Assembly (NCBI GenBank): GCA_938005475.1 | Contig: CALLNY010000022.1 | Location: 1-64,000 of the forward strand | DNA length: 64,000 nt | Origin: an uncultured Bacteroidia bacterium | GTDB lineage: Bacteria; Bacteroidota; Bacteroidia; J057; CALLMJ01 | Reading direction: 5' to 3' | Shown here: positions 1-10,137 of the stretch, piece by piece | Position numbering within the stretch: the stretch's first letter is position 1 | Layout: each line of letters starts with the position of its first letter | Translations under genes and position numbers: made by a program | Notes under the pieces: model-generated | Databases searched by the model: none | Seen by the model: only the letters and a program-made list of their open reading frames with translations | What the model was told of the DNA's origin: nothing

Positions 1-456
1 TTTGAGCAATCGAACTTTACGGATGAGACGAGGGTAACGAAAGAATATCCATATATAGTGGATATGGAAGAGTTAAGGCTTACGACGGAGATTTTGCATT
101 ATGCGGGGACGAGTCCTGAGGAGCGTAAACAGATTGAGATATTGCGGGAGGCGTGGCGTAGTGTTAATGCGATGTTTGAAGAGAAAGAGCGAGAGCTGTT
201 ATCCAAAATTCAAAAGAAAGAAAAATTATTAGAAGAAGAAAAACAAAGAGCAGAACAAGAACGGCAAAGAGCACAGGAAAAAGAAAAATTATTAGAAGAA
301 GAGCGACAAAGTACAGAGCAAGAGCGACAAAGGGCAGAGGAGAAAGAAAAATTGTTAAGGCAAATCATAAATCCAATTAAGATGATGCAAAATCTTGGTA
401 TTGAAGACCAACAAATTGAGCAATCCTTAAACATCCGTATAAAAGATTATCTTTGA
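1..456 (+). CDS. Rpn-type PD-(D/E)XK nuclease/transposase, C-terminal part (5' truncated by window)
   Basis: The reading frame is open from base 1, so the ATG at 58 in the ORF track is internal and the gene begins outside the window. The visible start (FEQSNFTDETRVTKEYPYIV, then MEELRLTTEIL) resembles the region that follows the nuclease core in the Rpn / PDDEXK family transposases, which are common and multicopy in Bacteroidota. The rest is a charged coiled coil made of two and a third 21-residue units (KEKLLEEE...), followed by a short tail with a predicted helix. The catalytic PD-(D/E)XK residues are not in view, so I cannot say whether the protein is active. Family members are thought to promote recombination through DNA cleavage. 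The family call rests on the short N-terminal part and is moderately secure. Confidence 0.6.
   Translation, partial: FEQSNFTDETRVTKEYPYIVDMEELRLTTEILHYAGTSPEERKQIEILREAWRSVNAMFEEKERELLSKIQKKEKLLEEEKQRAEQERQRAQEKEKLLEEERQSTEQERQRAEEKEKLLRQIINPIKMMQNLGIEDQQIEQSLNIRIKDYL
217..363 (+). repeat. 63-bp in-frame tandem repeat encoding a heptad coiled coil
   Basis: Two full 63-bp units (217-279 and 280-342) and a partial third (343-363) encode KEKLLEEEKQRAEQERQRAQE-like segments. Each unit is 21 residues, exactly three heptads, so gain or loss of a unit keeps both the reading frame and the coiled-coil register. Confidence 0.8.
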
Positions 457-505
457 TATGAAATTTGTTAGTTTATAAACATACCTAAATATCAAAAAAT
501 TCAGT

Positions 506-1117
506 ATGAGAAATTATAATGTAATTACTCATAAACACCTTGAAAAAGCTTATACTTATCAGACATATCGTAAGCTAATAGATGATTTATTAAAACAGGG
601 GAAAACCACTGGGAATAATCATTCAGAGCAGTATGTAAAATATACTAAATTGAACGTACAAAGAATGAACAGATGGGATAAAAATTGTCAAATATTTTCA
701 GAATTTGAAAAATTCTTAAAATATATTAACAAAAAAATAATTATGGTAGTATTAACAGAAGCATGGTGTGGCGATACTGCGAATTTAATACCTGTTTTTG
801 AAAAAATCCGATTAGTTTGCCCAGAATATTTATCTTTATATCTTTTACTTCGTGACGAAAATCCAGATGTTATGGAAGATAATCTTACTAATGGTGCACG
901 TTCTATTCCCAAATTGATATTCCTTAATGAAAATTTAGAAAAATTAGCAACCTGGGGACCAAGACCTCAACCCCTATCCCAACAAATTCAAGAATGGAAA
1001 AATCAAGGATTAACCTATTCACAATTTGCTGATAAAATTCAATTATGGTATGCCCATGACAAATCCTTAACTACTCAAAAAGAAATTTTTGATATCTTAA
1101 AATCTTTAATTTTATGA
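506..1117 (+). CDS. thioredoxin-like family protein
   Basis: This 203-residue cytoplasmic protein has no signal peptide. About residues 75-165 form a thioredoxin-like fold: a beta strand (KKIIMVVLTEAWCGD) leads into the active-site position, where a single cysteine (about Cys88) sits in WCGD instead of CxxC. The cis-Pro segment appears as GARSIPKLIFL. Single-Cys WCGD proteins are a recognised thioredoxin-like family in Bacteroidota; their redox partner is unknown. The stop overlaps the aroQ start (ATGA), so the two genes are probably co-transcribed. I chose the ATG at 506, and no TAnnTTTG box is obvious before it. The family is clear; the role is not. Confidence 0.7.
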   Translation: MRNYNVITHKHLEKAYTYQTYRKLIDDLLKQGKTTGNNHSEQYVKYTKLNVQRMNRWDKNCQIFSEFEKFLKYINKKIIMVVLTEAWCGDTANLIPVFEKIRLVCPEYLSLYLLLRDENPDVMEDNLTNGARSIPKLIFLNENLEKLATWGPRPQPLSQQIQEWKNQGLTYSQFADKIQLWYAHDKSLTTQKEIFDILKSLIL

Positions 1118-1545
1118 TAAAAACTATTCATATCATTAACGGACCTAACCTTAACTTCTTGGGTAGACGAGAACCTGGAATCTACGGTTATGATACCCTT
1201 GAAACTATTCTCAATGAATTACAACTTAATTTTCCTTCCGTATGCTTCCATCATTTCCAAAGTAACTATGAAGGTGCCATCATTGACTTTTTACAAACTC
1301 ATTATGAAACTATTCAAGCACTTATCATTAATCCAGGCGCCCTAGCTCATTACAGTATTGCTCTTTTAGATGCTTTAAAAGCTATGAAATGCCCAATCAT
1401 TGAAGTACACCTTTCTAACATTTATCAACGTGAAACATTCCGAGAACTCAGTATCACAGCAAAAGCCGCCAAAGGTGTAATTACTGGTTTGGGTAAATAT
1501 TCTTATTTCCTTGCAGTGAATTACCTTCTTAAACTAAATGAATAA
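1114..1545 (+). CDS. aroQ: type II 3-dehydroquinate dehydratase
   Basis: AroQ converts 3-dehydroquinate to 3-dehydroshikimate in the shikimate pathway and normally forms a dodecamer. The 143-residue length is right for type II enzymes. Diagnostic segments are IINGPNLNFLGRREPGIYG, which carries the active-site Arg and Tyr (about residues 8-24), the NPGALAHYS segment (about 73-81), and EVHLSNIYQRETFR with the catalytic His (about 99). The end GLGKYSYFLAVNYL matches the family C-terminus. It overlaps the thioredoxin-like gene by 4 bp and the next gene by 8 bp, so the three form one transcription unit. The other shikimate gene in the window, aroC, lies far away at 53.7 kb. Confidence 0.95.
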   Translation: MIKTIHIINGPNLNFLGRREPGIYGYDTLETILNELQLNFPSVCFHHFQSNYEGAIIDFLQTHYETIQALIINPGALAHYSIALLDALKAMKCPIIEVHLSNIYQRETFRELSITAKAAKGVITGLGKYSYFLAVNYLLKLNE

Positions 1546-2749
1546 ACTTTTTTTAGTTTGCAATCATTACTCTCCTCGTTTGGAGTATATCATACATTTA
1601 TGGAATACCCAAATTTTATCTCCTAAATTAGTTTATACAACCCAAATCCCAAATCAAGCTCCTTTTATAACTTATAATAACGATAACCATCATCCTAATC
1701 TTCCTAATACCCAATTTCTATTCTCTAACGATTACCATTTTGATTTAAAACCCCTACAAACCAAACTATCCTTTCCTAACTTCGATTTTTTTAGCTATAC
1801 TTTTGCTCTAGCTACGGAGTCTTATCATTATAACCCTGATTTCCCCAAAGATATCTATGGACGATACTCCGAAGAAAATAACCCTGTCATTGCTTCCCAA
1901 CTACATGAGATTCCTTTTTTTCCTTTTTGGGCTTCTAAAATCTGTGAACAACTTAAAATTCCTATTCGTTACTATCCCGCCGAACCTTTATGGATTACTT
2001 TGGATATTGATAATCCTTTTCATTTTCAATATAGAGGATTATTTTGTCAAATTAAAAGTCTTATAAACGACATAATAAAATTAAATTTTAATGAAATATA
2101 TTTTAAGTTTAAAATATTAATTGGTATACAACATGACCCCTTCTCCACAGAAAATTGGTTGCCTTATCTCTCCAAACAAAACTTCCTCACATTCTTTTTA
2201 ATGAACAACAGTTCCTTGAACTCCAATACCTCGCCATTGAATACGTACTACCACCGCGAAATAATTAAAATTCCTTTCCAGCATGTAGGACTACACATTG
2301 CTTTGAATTCTACACTAAAAACTACTCAAAAAGAAAAAAAATTATTAGAAACTATTCTAAAAACAACCCTATACAAAAGTAGACAGCACTTCTTAAAATA
2401 TGATTTACCAATTACTTTTCAAGAACTTTTACAGTTGGGAATTTATCAGGATTATACCACTTGCTTTTATTCGCAAAAAGGCTACAAACATGGACTCGTC
2501 AGACCATTTCCTTGGTATGATTTGAAAGCTGAAAAAATGACTAATTTATTAAGATTTCCTATTTTTTTTATGGATAGGCACGCTTTAAAACAAGGTCTAG
2601 ATTTTCAACAAACTATTCAATACATCAATGAACAAACTCTTCTTATTCAGTCCTATGGGGGAGTTCCGATGATTTTACTCCATAACGAAACCTTCAGCGA
2701 AAAAAGAGAATGGAAAAATTTCCATTTTAAACAATATTTTAAGACTTAA
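1538..2749 (+). CDS. polysaccharide deacetylase-like protein (DUF7033-type)
   Basis: This 403-residue protein resembles a Bacteroidota family annotated as polysaccharide deacetylase with an N-terminal DUF7033 domain. Characteristic segments are LWITLDIDNPFHF (about residue 150; the metal-binding Asp pair position of NodB-like folds), HVGLHIALNS (the His-containing beta strand), then SRQHFLKYDLPITFQELLQLGI and the late PFPWYDLKAE segment. The substrate is unknown, and a role in cell-surface glycan modification is an inference from the fold. It is the last gene of the aroQ unit, overlapping aroQ by 8 bp. The NodB catalytic motifs are divergent, so activity is uncertain. Confidence 0.6.
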   Translation: MNKLFLVCNHYSPRLEYIIHLWNTQILSPKLVYTTQIPNQAPFITYNNDNHHPNLPNTQFLFSNDYHFDLKPLQTKLSFPNFDFFSYTFALATESYHYNPDFPKDIYGRYSEENNPVIASQLHEIPFFPFWASKICEQLKIPIRYYPAEPLWITLDIDNPFHFQYRGLFCQIKSLINDIIKLNFNEIYFKFKILIGIQHDPFSTENWLPYLSKQNFLTFFLMNNSSLNSNTSPLNTYYHREIIKIPFQHVGLHIALNSTLKTTQKEKKLLETILKTTLYKSRQHFLKYDLPITFQELLQLGIYQDYTTCFYSQKGYKHGLVRPFPWYDLKAEKMTNLLRFPIFFMDRHALKQGLDFQQTIQYINEQTLLIQSYGGVPMILLHNETFSEKREWKNFHFKQYFKT

Positions 2750-2930
2750 AAACCTGCTTTTCCGTATGACCATCTTCCTTTTTCGTTTTACTAATTCTAT
2801 ATATAAATGTCTCTTAATTTAATTATTTCATAAGTCCATGACAAATCTTGCTATTTTTTGTACCAAAAAGAACCCCAGATATGTTTAATGCGAAAAAAAC
2901 ATAAAATATTAAACCAATCAAAAACCTTAC

Positions 2931-4421
<1,491 letters not shown>

Positions 4422-4432
4422 CCTCTTTTTCC

Positions 4433-6481
4433 TTGAGACGTTTCTTTAGAAAATATTTTTTCCAATTATTACCTTCATTCACCAGTTGGTTAATACTATT
4501 CTCTATTGAGTTATACCAAATCGTTTATGATTTAAATAGAGGTGAGATTTTATTTCCTATTCCGAACCCCGTCAAGGATTTCTTTCACTTTCTCTTCTTA
4601 GTTTTTATCTTTCAAGCTGGAAAAAATATTGTCAAAAAAGAAGCAAAACCAACCTCACTTGAAATTATTTGGTTAGTGGTGGGTATTGGTGGAACAGGCA
4701 TAATCATAAACGCTTTAAGCAATTGGATAAGAAATGTTTACATGGCTAATTATTCTTCTATCTTCTGGTACAACTTAGACAAATACATAGGCATCCTTAC
4801 TAATGCCTACTTTTTTATTACCCTCACTTTTGTTTATAGACAGCTTATACTTTTTCGATCTACTAAAACTAAACAAAATGCTTGGTTTTTATTAGATGTT
4901 TTGATTTATCTTGGTTTTTTAGGATTATTTGAAAAATATTTTACACTTTATGTAATTTTTATTATCGCTTATTGGGTATTTGCTTTTTGCATCATTATTT
5001 ATCTTTCAATCCATACGGAATGGGTCGCCTATTTAAACTTCAAAGAAAAACTTATGGGCATCTTTTTTATGTCCATAGTGTTAATCATTCAATTAAGTTA
5101 TCTTTTCTTGATAAATGCAAAATATACTACTGATAATAAATTCAATGTACTAGAAAACTTAGATTTAGAAGTTATTTATTTGTTTTGTTTATTATATACA
5201 TTTTTTTGTATATTAGTTTTGGCTTTTAATTTACCTACAAGTTCTTTATACGAATTACGGCAAGTTGAGCGTAATGCATTAAATGAAATTAACAAAGTTA
5301 TTTTAAAGTCAAAAGCGGATAGCTCCGAAGTTTATAATATTTTAATGAATTATGGAATGAGAAGTGCCAAAGGAGATTTCGGTTGGATAATATTCTCTGA
5401 TAATGAATCTTCTCGAATTATTCAAGCTATTAATTGTGATGACCATGTAGCTATGGATATCCATCCTATTATCAATAAATATTGGTCTTATCAGGTAGAT
5501 AAAAAAAATTTTTTTGTTGGAGATACTGCACGACTTTCACTTCTAAAGAATAAATCCCATTTTATAGGCTCTTTTTTTGCGACGAAAATTTGTACACAAG
5601 ATAATGAATACGGGGATTTAGTGCTAGGTTGGAAGCATAAAAATGTTTTTGAGTTAGAACTTTATTCTTTCCTTTCTATTATCACAGAACAAGCCGCAAT
5701 AGCCTTAGAAAATAAAGAATTATTTAAAAAGTCTATAACATTAGAACGTTATCAAGAACAACTAAAAATAGCCAAGGATTTTCAAGATAGGGTTCTACCC
5801 AAAATTCAATCTACTGAATATTTTGATTTACATGCAGTTAATCAAGAGGCTGACGAGATTGGTGGTGATTATTTAGAGACCTACCAAGATAATGAGTTTT
5901 TTCATATTTTTATAGCCGATGTAGCAGGAAAAGGTACAACAGCCGCTTTTTATATGGCGGAACTGAAAGGTATGCTTCAAATTCTTTTTCCTTTACAACT
6001 TGCTCCAATTGCTTTTATCCAAAAACTTAATACCGCTGTTTCTAACTGCCTCTCTGCTAATTTATTTATTACAGCCAATTATTTACGAATCCATAAATCC
6101 AGTTTGAAATGTCAATTCGTGAGGGCTGGTCATACACCTCTCCTGCATTATTCCCAAAAAGATAAATTAGTGTATCAATACCAGCCTAAAGGAATTGGAT
6201 TAGGTATTTTAAGAAAAGAACTATCCGATAAAAATTTTGATGTCCAAGAATTACAACTTCAAAAAAATGACTTATTATTGTTATTCACTGATGGTATCAT
6301 TGAAGCACGAAATCCTAATAACGAAGAACTTGGCATGGATATATTAAAAGATTGGTTAGCTTCTTTTAACAACTTATCATCATTAGATATCAATTATTGC
6401 ATTCTAGAGCAAATGATGGCGTTTACAAACGAAAAAAAATTTGATGATGATTATACACTCTTCACTTTGAAAGTAAAATAA
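4433..6481 (+). CDS. membrane-anchored GAF-SpoIIE (PP2C) serine phosphatase, RsbU-like
   Basis: The 682-residue protein starts with about 250 residues containing roughly six or seven membrane segments. A short linker helix and a GAF-like sensor region (about 285-435) follow, then a coiled stretch and a SpoIIE/PP2C phosphatase domain (about 455-682). The metal-binding aspartates are visible in EIGGDYLE, IADVAGKGTTAA, LLLFTDGIIEARN and DDDYTLFTLK. Such enzymes dephosphorylate STAS-domain anti-sigma antagonists, and a STAS gene follows directly, so that is the likely substrate. The start is a TTG at 4433; no in-frame ATG occurs before about residue 104, which would delete membrane helices. It probably reads through from guaB. 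The signal it senses is unknown. Confidence 0.85.
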   Translation: MRRFFRKYFFQLLPSFTSWLILFSIELYQIVYDLNRGEILFPIPNPVKDFFHFLFLVFIFQAGKNIVKKEAKPTSLEIIWLVVGIGGTGIIINALSNWIRNVYMANYSSIFWYNLDKYIGILTNAYFFITLTFVYRQLILFRSTKTKQNAWFLLDVLIYLGFLGLFEKYFTLYVIFIIAYWVFAFCIIIYLSIHTEWVAYLNFKEKLMGIFFMSIVLIIQLSYLFLINAKYTTDNKFNVLENLDLEVIYLFCLLYTFFCILVLAFNLPTSSLYELRQVERNALNEINKVILKSKADSSEVYNILMNYGMRSAKGDFGWIIFSDNESSRIIQAINCDDHVAMDIHPIINKYWSYQVDKKNFFVGDTARLSLLKNKSHFIGSFFATKICTQDNEYGDLVLGWKHKNVFELELYSFLSIITEQAAIALENKELFKKSITLERYQEQLKIAKDFQDRVLPKIQSTEYFDLHAVNQEADEIGGDYLETYQDNEFFHIFIADVAGKGTTAAFYMAELKGMLQILFPLQLAPIAFIQKLNTAVSNCLSANLFITANYLRIHKSSLKCQFVRAGHTPLLHYSQKDKLVYQYQPKGIGLGILRKELSDKNFDVQELQLQKNDLLLLFTDGIIEARNPNNEELGMDILKDWLASFNNLSSLDINYCILEQMMAFTNEKKFDDDYTLFTLKVK

Positions 6482-6485
6482 TTTT

Positions 6486-6493
6486 TATATTTG
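6486..6493 (+). promoter_or_regulatory. -7 promoter box for the STAS/RsbW pair
   Basis: TATATTTG is an exact TAnnTTTG match lying 5 nt after the phosphatase stop and 17 nt before the STAS start. It suggests that the antagonist/kinase pair also has its own promoter, separate from guaB. Confidence 0.55.
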
Positions 6494-6510
6494 CGTGTAC
6501 TTACGTACTT

Positions 6511-6849
6511 ATGAAAGTAGAATTATTAGATTCCGAAAATTTTACCACGGTTTTCTTGATAGGAGAGATTGATGCATATTCTTCCATAAATATTCAACAA
6601 ACGCTACAAAATCTATTAGATAACGGCAAAAAAAATATTCACATAAATTGTGAACAACTTGAATATATTTCCAGTGCGGGGCTTGGTGCTTTAATGTCCT
6701 TTGTAGAAGAAATTGAAAATTCTAATGGAACAATGGTATTTTCTGGCTTAAAACCTAAAGTTTTTAACGTTTTTCAACTGCTCGGACTAGACCAAATCAT
6801 GAAAATTGTAGATAATCAAACTGAAGCTATAACTTTTTTTCAAAACTAA
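6511..6849 (+). CDS. STAS-domain anti-sigma factor antagonist (RsbV/SpoIIAA-like)
   Basis: This 112-residue protein is a single STAS domain. The phosphorylatable serine lies in YISSAGLGALMSF (Ser54/55), at the conserved helix start of SpoIIAA/RsbV proteins. In partner switching the unphosphorylated form binds the RsbW-type kinase and frees that kinase's other target. Its neighbours are a SpoIIE phosphatase upstream and an RsbW-like kinase 13 bp downstream, the classic RsbU-V-W order. No sigma factor gene is adjacent, so the final target is unknown. Confidence 0.88.
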   Translation: MKVELLDSENFTTVFLIGEIDAYSSINIQQTLQNLLDNGKKNIHINCEQLEYISSAGLGALMSFVEEIENSNGTMVFSGLKPKVFNVFQLLGLDQIMKIVDNQTEAITFFQN

Positions 6850-6862
6850 CGTAAAAATAAGT

Positions 6863-7300
6863 ATGAATAATATGGCTAAACTGACTGTCAATTGCGATTT
6901 AAAAAATTTAGGGGTGATTCGTGAATTTGTTCAAGAACATCTAAATGATATTCCTTTAACCTGTGATATTACCTCTAATCAAATTGTTTTGGCGGTTGAT
7001 GAAGCTTGTGCTAATTCTATAATCCATGGAAATCATTGTGACAAAAGAAAAGAACTCTCCATAGAAATTTATCACGATGATTACAACGATTTACATATCA
7101 ATCTTTATGACTCCTCACCACCATTTGATATTTTTAGCTATCAAATGAAAGATATCAAAGAAAAAGTAAAAAACGCAGAAAAAGGGGGTATGGGCATTTG
7201 TTTAATTCAAAGAATTATGGATGAAATTACAATCGAAAAATTCCCTGATTTCTGCGTCTATAAATTTGTCAAGCATTTATCAAACTGCAATAATAAATAA
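6863..7300 (+). CDS. RsbW-like anti-sigma serine kinase (HATPase_c_2 ATPase)
   Basis: This 145-residue protein is one GHKL ATPase domain. The N box is VDEACANSIIHGN (about residues 49-61; Glu and Asn contact Mg-ATP) and the G box is EKGGMGICLIQRIMDEI (about 108-124). Proteins of this size and type phosphorylate a STAS antagonist and bind a sigma factor or another client. It follows the STAS gene by 13 bp and clearly shares its transcript. It converges with the PAS-SpoIIE gene on the minus strand. Starts at 6863 or at the Met three codons later are both possible. Confidence 0.85.
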   Translation: MNNMAKLTVNCDLKNLGVIREFVQEHLNDIPLTCDITSNQIVLAVDEACANSIIHGNHCDKRKELSIEIYHDDYNDLHINLYDSSPPFDIFSYQMKDIKEKVKNAEKGGMGICLIQRIMDEITIEKFPDFCVYKFVKHLSNCNNK

Positions 7301-7321
7301 TTTAATTCATAATAATTTTAC

Positions 7322-7348
7322 AAAAAAAAGCTGCGAAATTTTTCGCAA
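7322..7348 (-). terminator. intrinsic terminator of the first PAS-SpoIIE gene
   Basis: Read on the minus strand, a TGCGAA/TTCGCA stem with a short AT loop is followed by an eight-base T tract. It lies 54 nt beyond the stop at 7402. The plus-strand side has no T tract, so it serves the minus-strand gene. An identical hairpin follows the paralogous gene. Confidence 0.7.
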
Positions 7349-7444
7349 CCTCATTACATATGAAACGATTAAACTTGCTTTGTTAATTGGGTTATATATG
7401 ATTATAATTCCAATCCAATCATTAAAAAGTCATCTGTTTGTTCT
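7330..7444. repeat. 115-bp direct repeat, copy A (3' end of PAS-SpoIIE gene plus terminator)
   Basis: This segment is identical base for base to 10023-10137. It covers the terminator hairpin, the 53-nt untranslated stretch before it and the last 43 nt of the coding region. Similarity continues into the coding region with scattered differences. It marks the boundary of a tandem gene duplication or a recent gene-conversion tract. Confidence 0.9.
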
Positions 7445-9951
7445 TGACCGTTGAACCATGTATTTAAAGAAAATTTTATTTCTTTGATAGTTTGAGCTAA
7501 ACCAGCATCCGCATTACCAGCAATAATGGATTTTAGACGAGTTAGACCAAATTTTTTGTTTTCAGGACCACCGAACTGGTCAATTATTCCATCAGACATA
7601 AGAAATAATTTTTTGATTTCTTTCTTATTAAATTCCATGAAATTAAAGTTAGCTTTTTCAGACTTTAATGGATGATAACCAAGGTAGTTATCAAATTTTA
7701 AAATCTCGATAAGGTCATTATTTTTTTGAATGATTATAGGTTGAGCAATCGTAGAAAACAAGTAAATTTTATCAGAATTAAACATTGCCAAGCTTATTTC
7801 AAAAGCATCTTTAAAACCATATTCCTTTTGAATATTTAAAATTCCTTCTTGAATTGCTCCTATTTTTTTATTTATTTCAACTTTTGCATACTGATTGCTA
7901 ATATTATTTAAATATTGTTGAAAATATATAGATAAAAGAGCGCCAGGAACGCCATGACCTGTACAGTCTGCTACTACAACGCATAAAATTTCATCGTATT
8001 GCTTAATCCAATAAAAATCCCCACCAATCTCTTCCTTGGGTTGAAAATAAACAAATGAATCTTTAAAGTTTGATTTCAATATTTCCTTATTAGGGAGTAA
8101 AGCGTTTAGTATTGATTTTGCATACCTTAAACTATCTTCTAAATCCTTATTCCGTTCTTGGATGAGTTTTTCTTTTTCTTTTTTCTCCGTAATATCCATT
8201 TCAATAGCAATATATTTTTCTACTTCTCCCACTTCGTTTAAAATAGGTGTAATATTCAAACTAATCCAATAGGGTTTACCATCTTTTCTATAATTCAAAA
8301 TTTCTTCACGAAAAGAAGTTTTTAATTGAAGTTTTTCGCGTATTCTTTGAACTGTTTGAGGGTCTGTATCTTTACCTTGCAAAATTCTACTGGGAATTTT
8401 TCCTTTAACTTCTTCAAAAGTATAACCCGAAATTCTCGTAAAACCAGGATTTACCCACTCAATCTCTCGGTTTGCATTGGTAATGATGACCGCATTGTCG
8501 GTATTTGCGGCAACCATGGACAGAGAGCGTAGTTGATTCTGGGCATTGCGAATATTTTCTAAGCTTTTCTCTAATGCTTCTGTTTTGATTTTTAAATCTT
8601 CATTGATGGCATTTAATTCTTCTTGTGCCATTCTTAATTCTTCTTCGGAAGCTAAAAGTTCCTGATTTTTTTCTTCTAGTTGGATTTGTTGTTCAATTTG
8701 CACTGTAATTTCAAAACGCACCCCAATATATTTTATTATTACTCCATGATTATCCAAAACAGGAGTAATTGTAGCATTAACCCAATAAAAGCTACCATTT
8801 TTCTTTTTATTGCAAATGATACCACGCCAAACTTTGCCTGAACTGATTGTTGCCCACATCTCTACGAAAATAGAGTCATTTTGTTTTCCAGATTTTAAAA
8901 TACGATGATTTTTTCCAAGAAGCTCTTCAACTGAGTACCCCGAAACACTAGAAAAAGTTTGATTAGCAAAAATAATATTGCCTCTTATATCAGTTTCTGA
9001 GACCAGAGCTGCGTTATTTAGCGCGTTGATTTGTCCTTTCAATTCTATTTGATTAAGAACTAATTTTTCTTGAATAGTTTCCATCTCCTCTATATTCTGC
9101 CGAAGCTCTTCTTCTATAGCTAAAAGTTCTTCATTTTTTTCACGAAGTTGTTGTTCTTGCTGTTTACGTTCTGTTATGTCAATTGCTAATTTAATAACGG
9201 ATTTAGGTTCTTGGGTAGTGGTATCTTTCACTACTATGTAAACCGCTTGTAGCCATATTATTTGCCCATTTTTATGTTTTCTTTGAAATTCACTCTCTGC
9301 CTTGCCCTCTTTTAGAAGATTATTCCAAAATGCTTGGTATGTTTCATCTGTCATTAAATCTCCTACTAAACTGCGATGATTTTTACCAATTAATTCTTCG
9401 GTCGTATAACCTAACAAACTAGCAAGCTTTTCATTAACTGTCAAAATCCTGCGGTTCAAATCAAATTCAATGAACCCTATACGCGTATTGATAGCTTCAT
9501 TGTATGCTTTTAGCTGTGAATATTGTTGTTCTAATTTCTGTTTGTTTATAATATCTTCGGTTTTATCTACACCCAAAATGACAAAATTTGAAATCTGCCC
9601 TTTTGAATCTAAAACAGGATTTACATTTAACTCCATGTAATAAGGTGTCCCTTCTTTATCATAATTCATAATTTTCTCTCGAAAAGGTTCATTTTTGGTC
9701 AGCTTCTCGAGAATATTTCCTAAAGAATGAATATCTTCATTTTTATTTTGTAAAAAATCCCAAAATTTAGTTCCTTTAATTTCATGAAAACTATATCCTG
9801 TAAAATCCGTAAATGCTTGATTAACCCATGAAATCAAACCATTAGCATCGGTTATGATAATTACATTGTCCGATTTCTCTATAATGTTTGAAATCAAATT
9901 TACTTCATCAATTTGATTATTATTGTTAGATGAAAAAAAGTTTTTGAACAT
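7402..9951 (-). CDS. four-PAS SpoIIE (PP2C) serine phosphatase
   Basis: The 849-residue soluble protein carries four PAS/PAC sensor domains (about residues 20-135, 150-265, 310-420 and 475-590). Glu/Gln-rich coiled coils separate PAS2, PAS3 and PAS4 and link the last PAS to a C-terminal SpoIIE phosphatase domain (about 640-849). Catalytic-site segments are EEIGGDFYWI, VVADCTGHGVPGALLS, LMSDGIIDQFGG and QTDDFLMIGLEL. The ORF-track start at 9978 is a TTG inside the promoter box, so I use the ATG at 9951. It is a paralogue of the next gene with one extra PAS domain (the third). The likely substrate is a phosphorylated STAS protein, and the one encoded at 6511 is a candidate. Ligands of the PAS domains cannot be read from sequence. 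Confidence 0.88.
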   Translation of the reverse strand: MFKNFFSSNNNNQIDEVNLISNIIEKSDNVIIITDANGLISWVNQAFTDFTGYSFHEIKGTKFWDFLQNKNEDIHSLGNILEKLTKNEPFREKIMNYDKEGTPYYMELNVNPVLDSKGQISNFVILGVDKTEDIINKQKLEQQYSQLKAYNEAINTRIGFIEFDLNRRILTVNEKLASLLGYTTEELIGKNHRSLVGDLMTDETYQAFWNNLLKEGKAESEFQRKHKNGQIIWLQAVYIVVKDTTTQEPKSVIKLAIDITERKQQEQQLREKNEELLAIEEELRQNIEEMETIQEKLVLNQIELKGQINALNNAALVSETDIRGNIIFANQTFSSVSGYSVEELLGKNHRILKSGKQNDSIFVEMWATISSGKVWRGIICNKKKNGSFYWVNATITPVLDNHGVIIKYIGVRFEITVQIEQQIQLEEKNQELLASEEELRMAQEELNAINEDLKIKTEALEKSLENIRNAQNQLRSLSMVAANTDNAVIITNANREIEWVNPGFTRISGYTFEEVKGKIPSRILQGKDTDPQTVQRIREKLQLKTSFREEILNYRKDGKPYWISLNITPILNEVGEVEKYIAIEMDITEKKEKEKLIQERNKDLEDSLRYAKSILNALLPNKEILKSNFKDSFVYFQPKEEIGGDFYWIKQYDEILCVVVADCTGHGVPGALLSIYFQQYLNNISNQYAKVEINKKIGAIQEGILNIQKEYGFKDAFEISLAMFNSDKIYLFSTIAQPIIIQKNNDLIEILKFDNYLGYHPLKSEKANFNFMEFNKKEIKKLFLMSDGIIDQFGGPENKKFGLTRLKSIIAGNADAGLAQTIKEIKFSLNTWFNGQEQTDDFLMIGLEL

Positions 9952-9975
9952 AAGATTTTTATAATTTTTATCTTG

Positions 9976-9983
9976 CAAATGTA
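9976..9983 (-). promoter_or_regulatory. -7 promoter box of the four-PAS phosphatase
   Basis: The minus strand reads TACATTTG, an exact TAnnTTTG match ending 24 nt before the ATG at 9951. It overlaps the TTG used by the ORF track, which argues against that start. Confidence 0.55.
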
Positions 9984-10015
9984 ACTAATAACTAAAATAT
10001 ATCAAACAGAAAATG

Positions 10016-10040
10016 AAAAAAGGCTGCGAAATTTTTCGCA
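10016..10040 (-). terminator. intrinsic terminator of the second PAS-SpoIIE gene
   Basis: The hairpin is the same TGCGAA/TTCGCA stem as at 7332-7347, followed on the minus strand by six T residues. It lies 54 nt beyond the stop at 10095 and also separates this gene from the promoter of its downstream paralogue. Confidence 0.7.
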
Positions 10041-10137
10041 ACCTCATTACATATGAAACGATTAAACTTGCTTTGTTAATTGGGTTATATATGATTATAA
10101 TTCCAATCCAATCATTAAAAAGTCATCTGTTTGTTCT
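10023..10137. repeat. 115-bp direct repeat, copy B
   Basis: Identical to 7330-7444 at an offset of 2693 bp. More than half of the identity lies in non-coding sequence, where selection on protein cannot explain it. Confidence 0.9.

Noticed and set aside
210-434. Minus-strand ORF of 74 residues rich in Ser and Cys
   Set aside because: It is the antisense shadow of the Glu/Lys/Gln-rich coiled-coil repeat of the Rpn-type gene.
1857-2066. Hydrophobic 69-residue plus-strand ORF
   Set aside because: It lies entirely within the deacetylase-like gene in another frame and has no promoter or family features.
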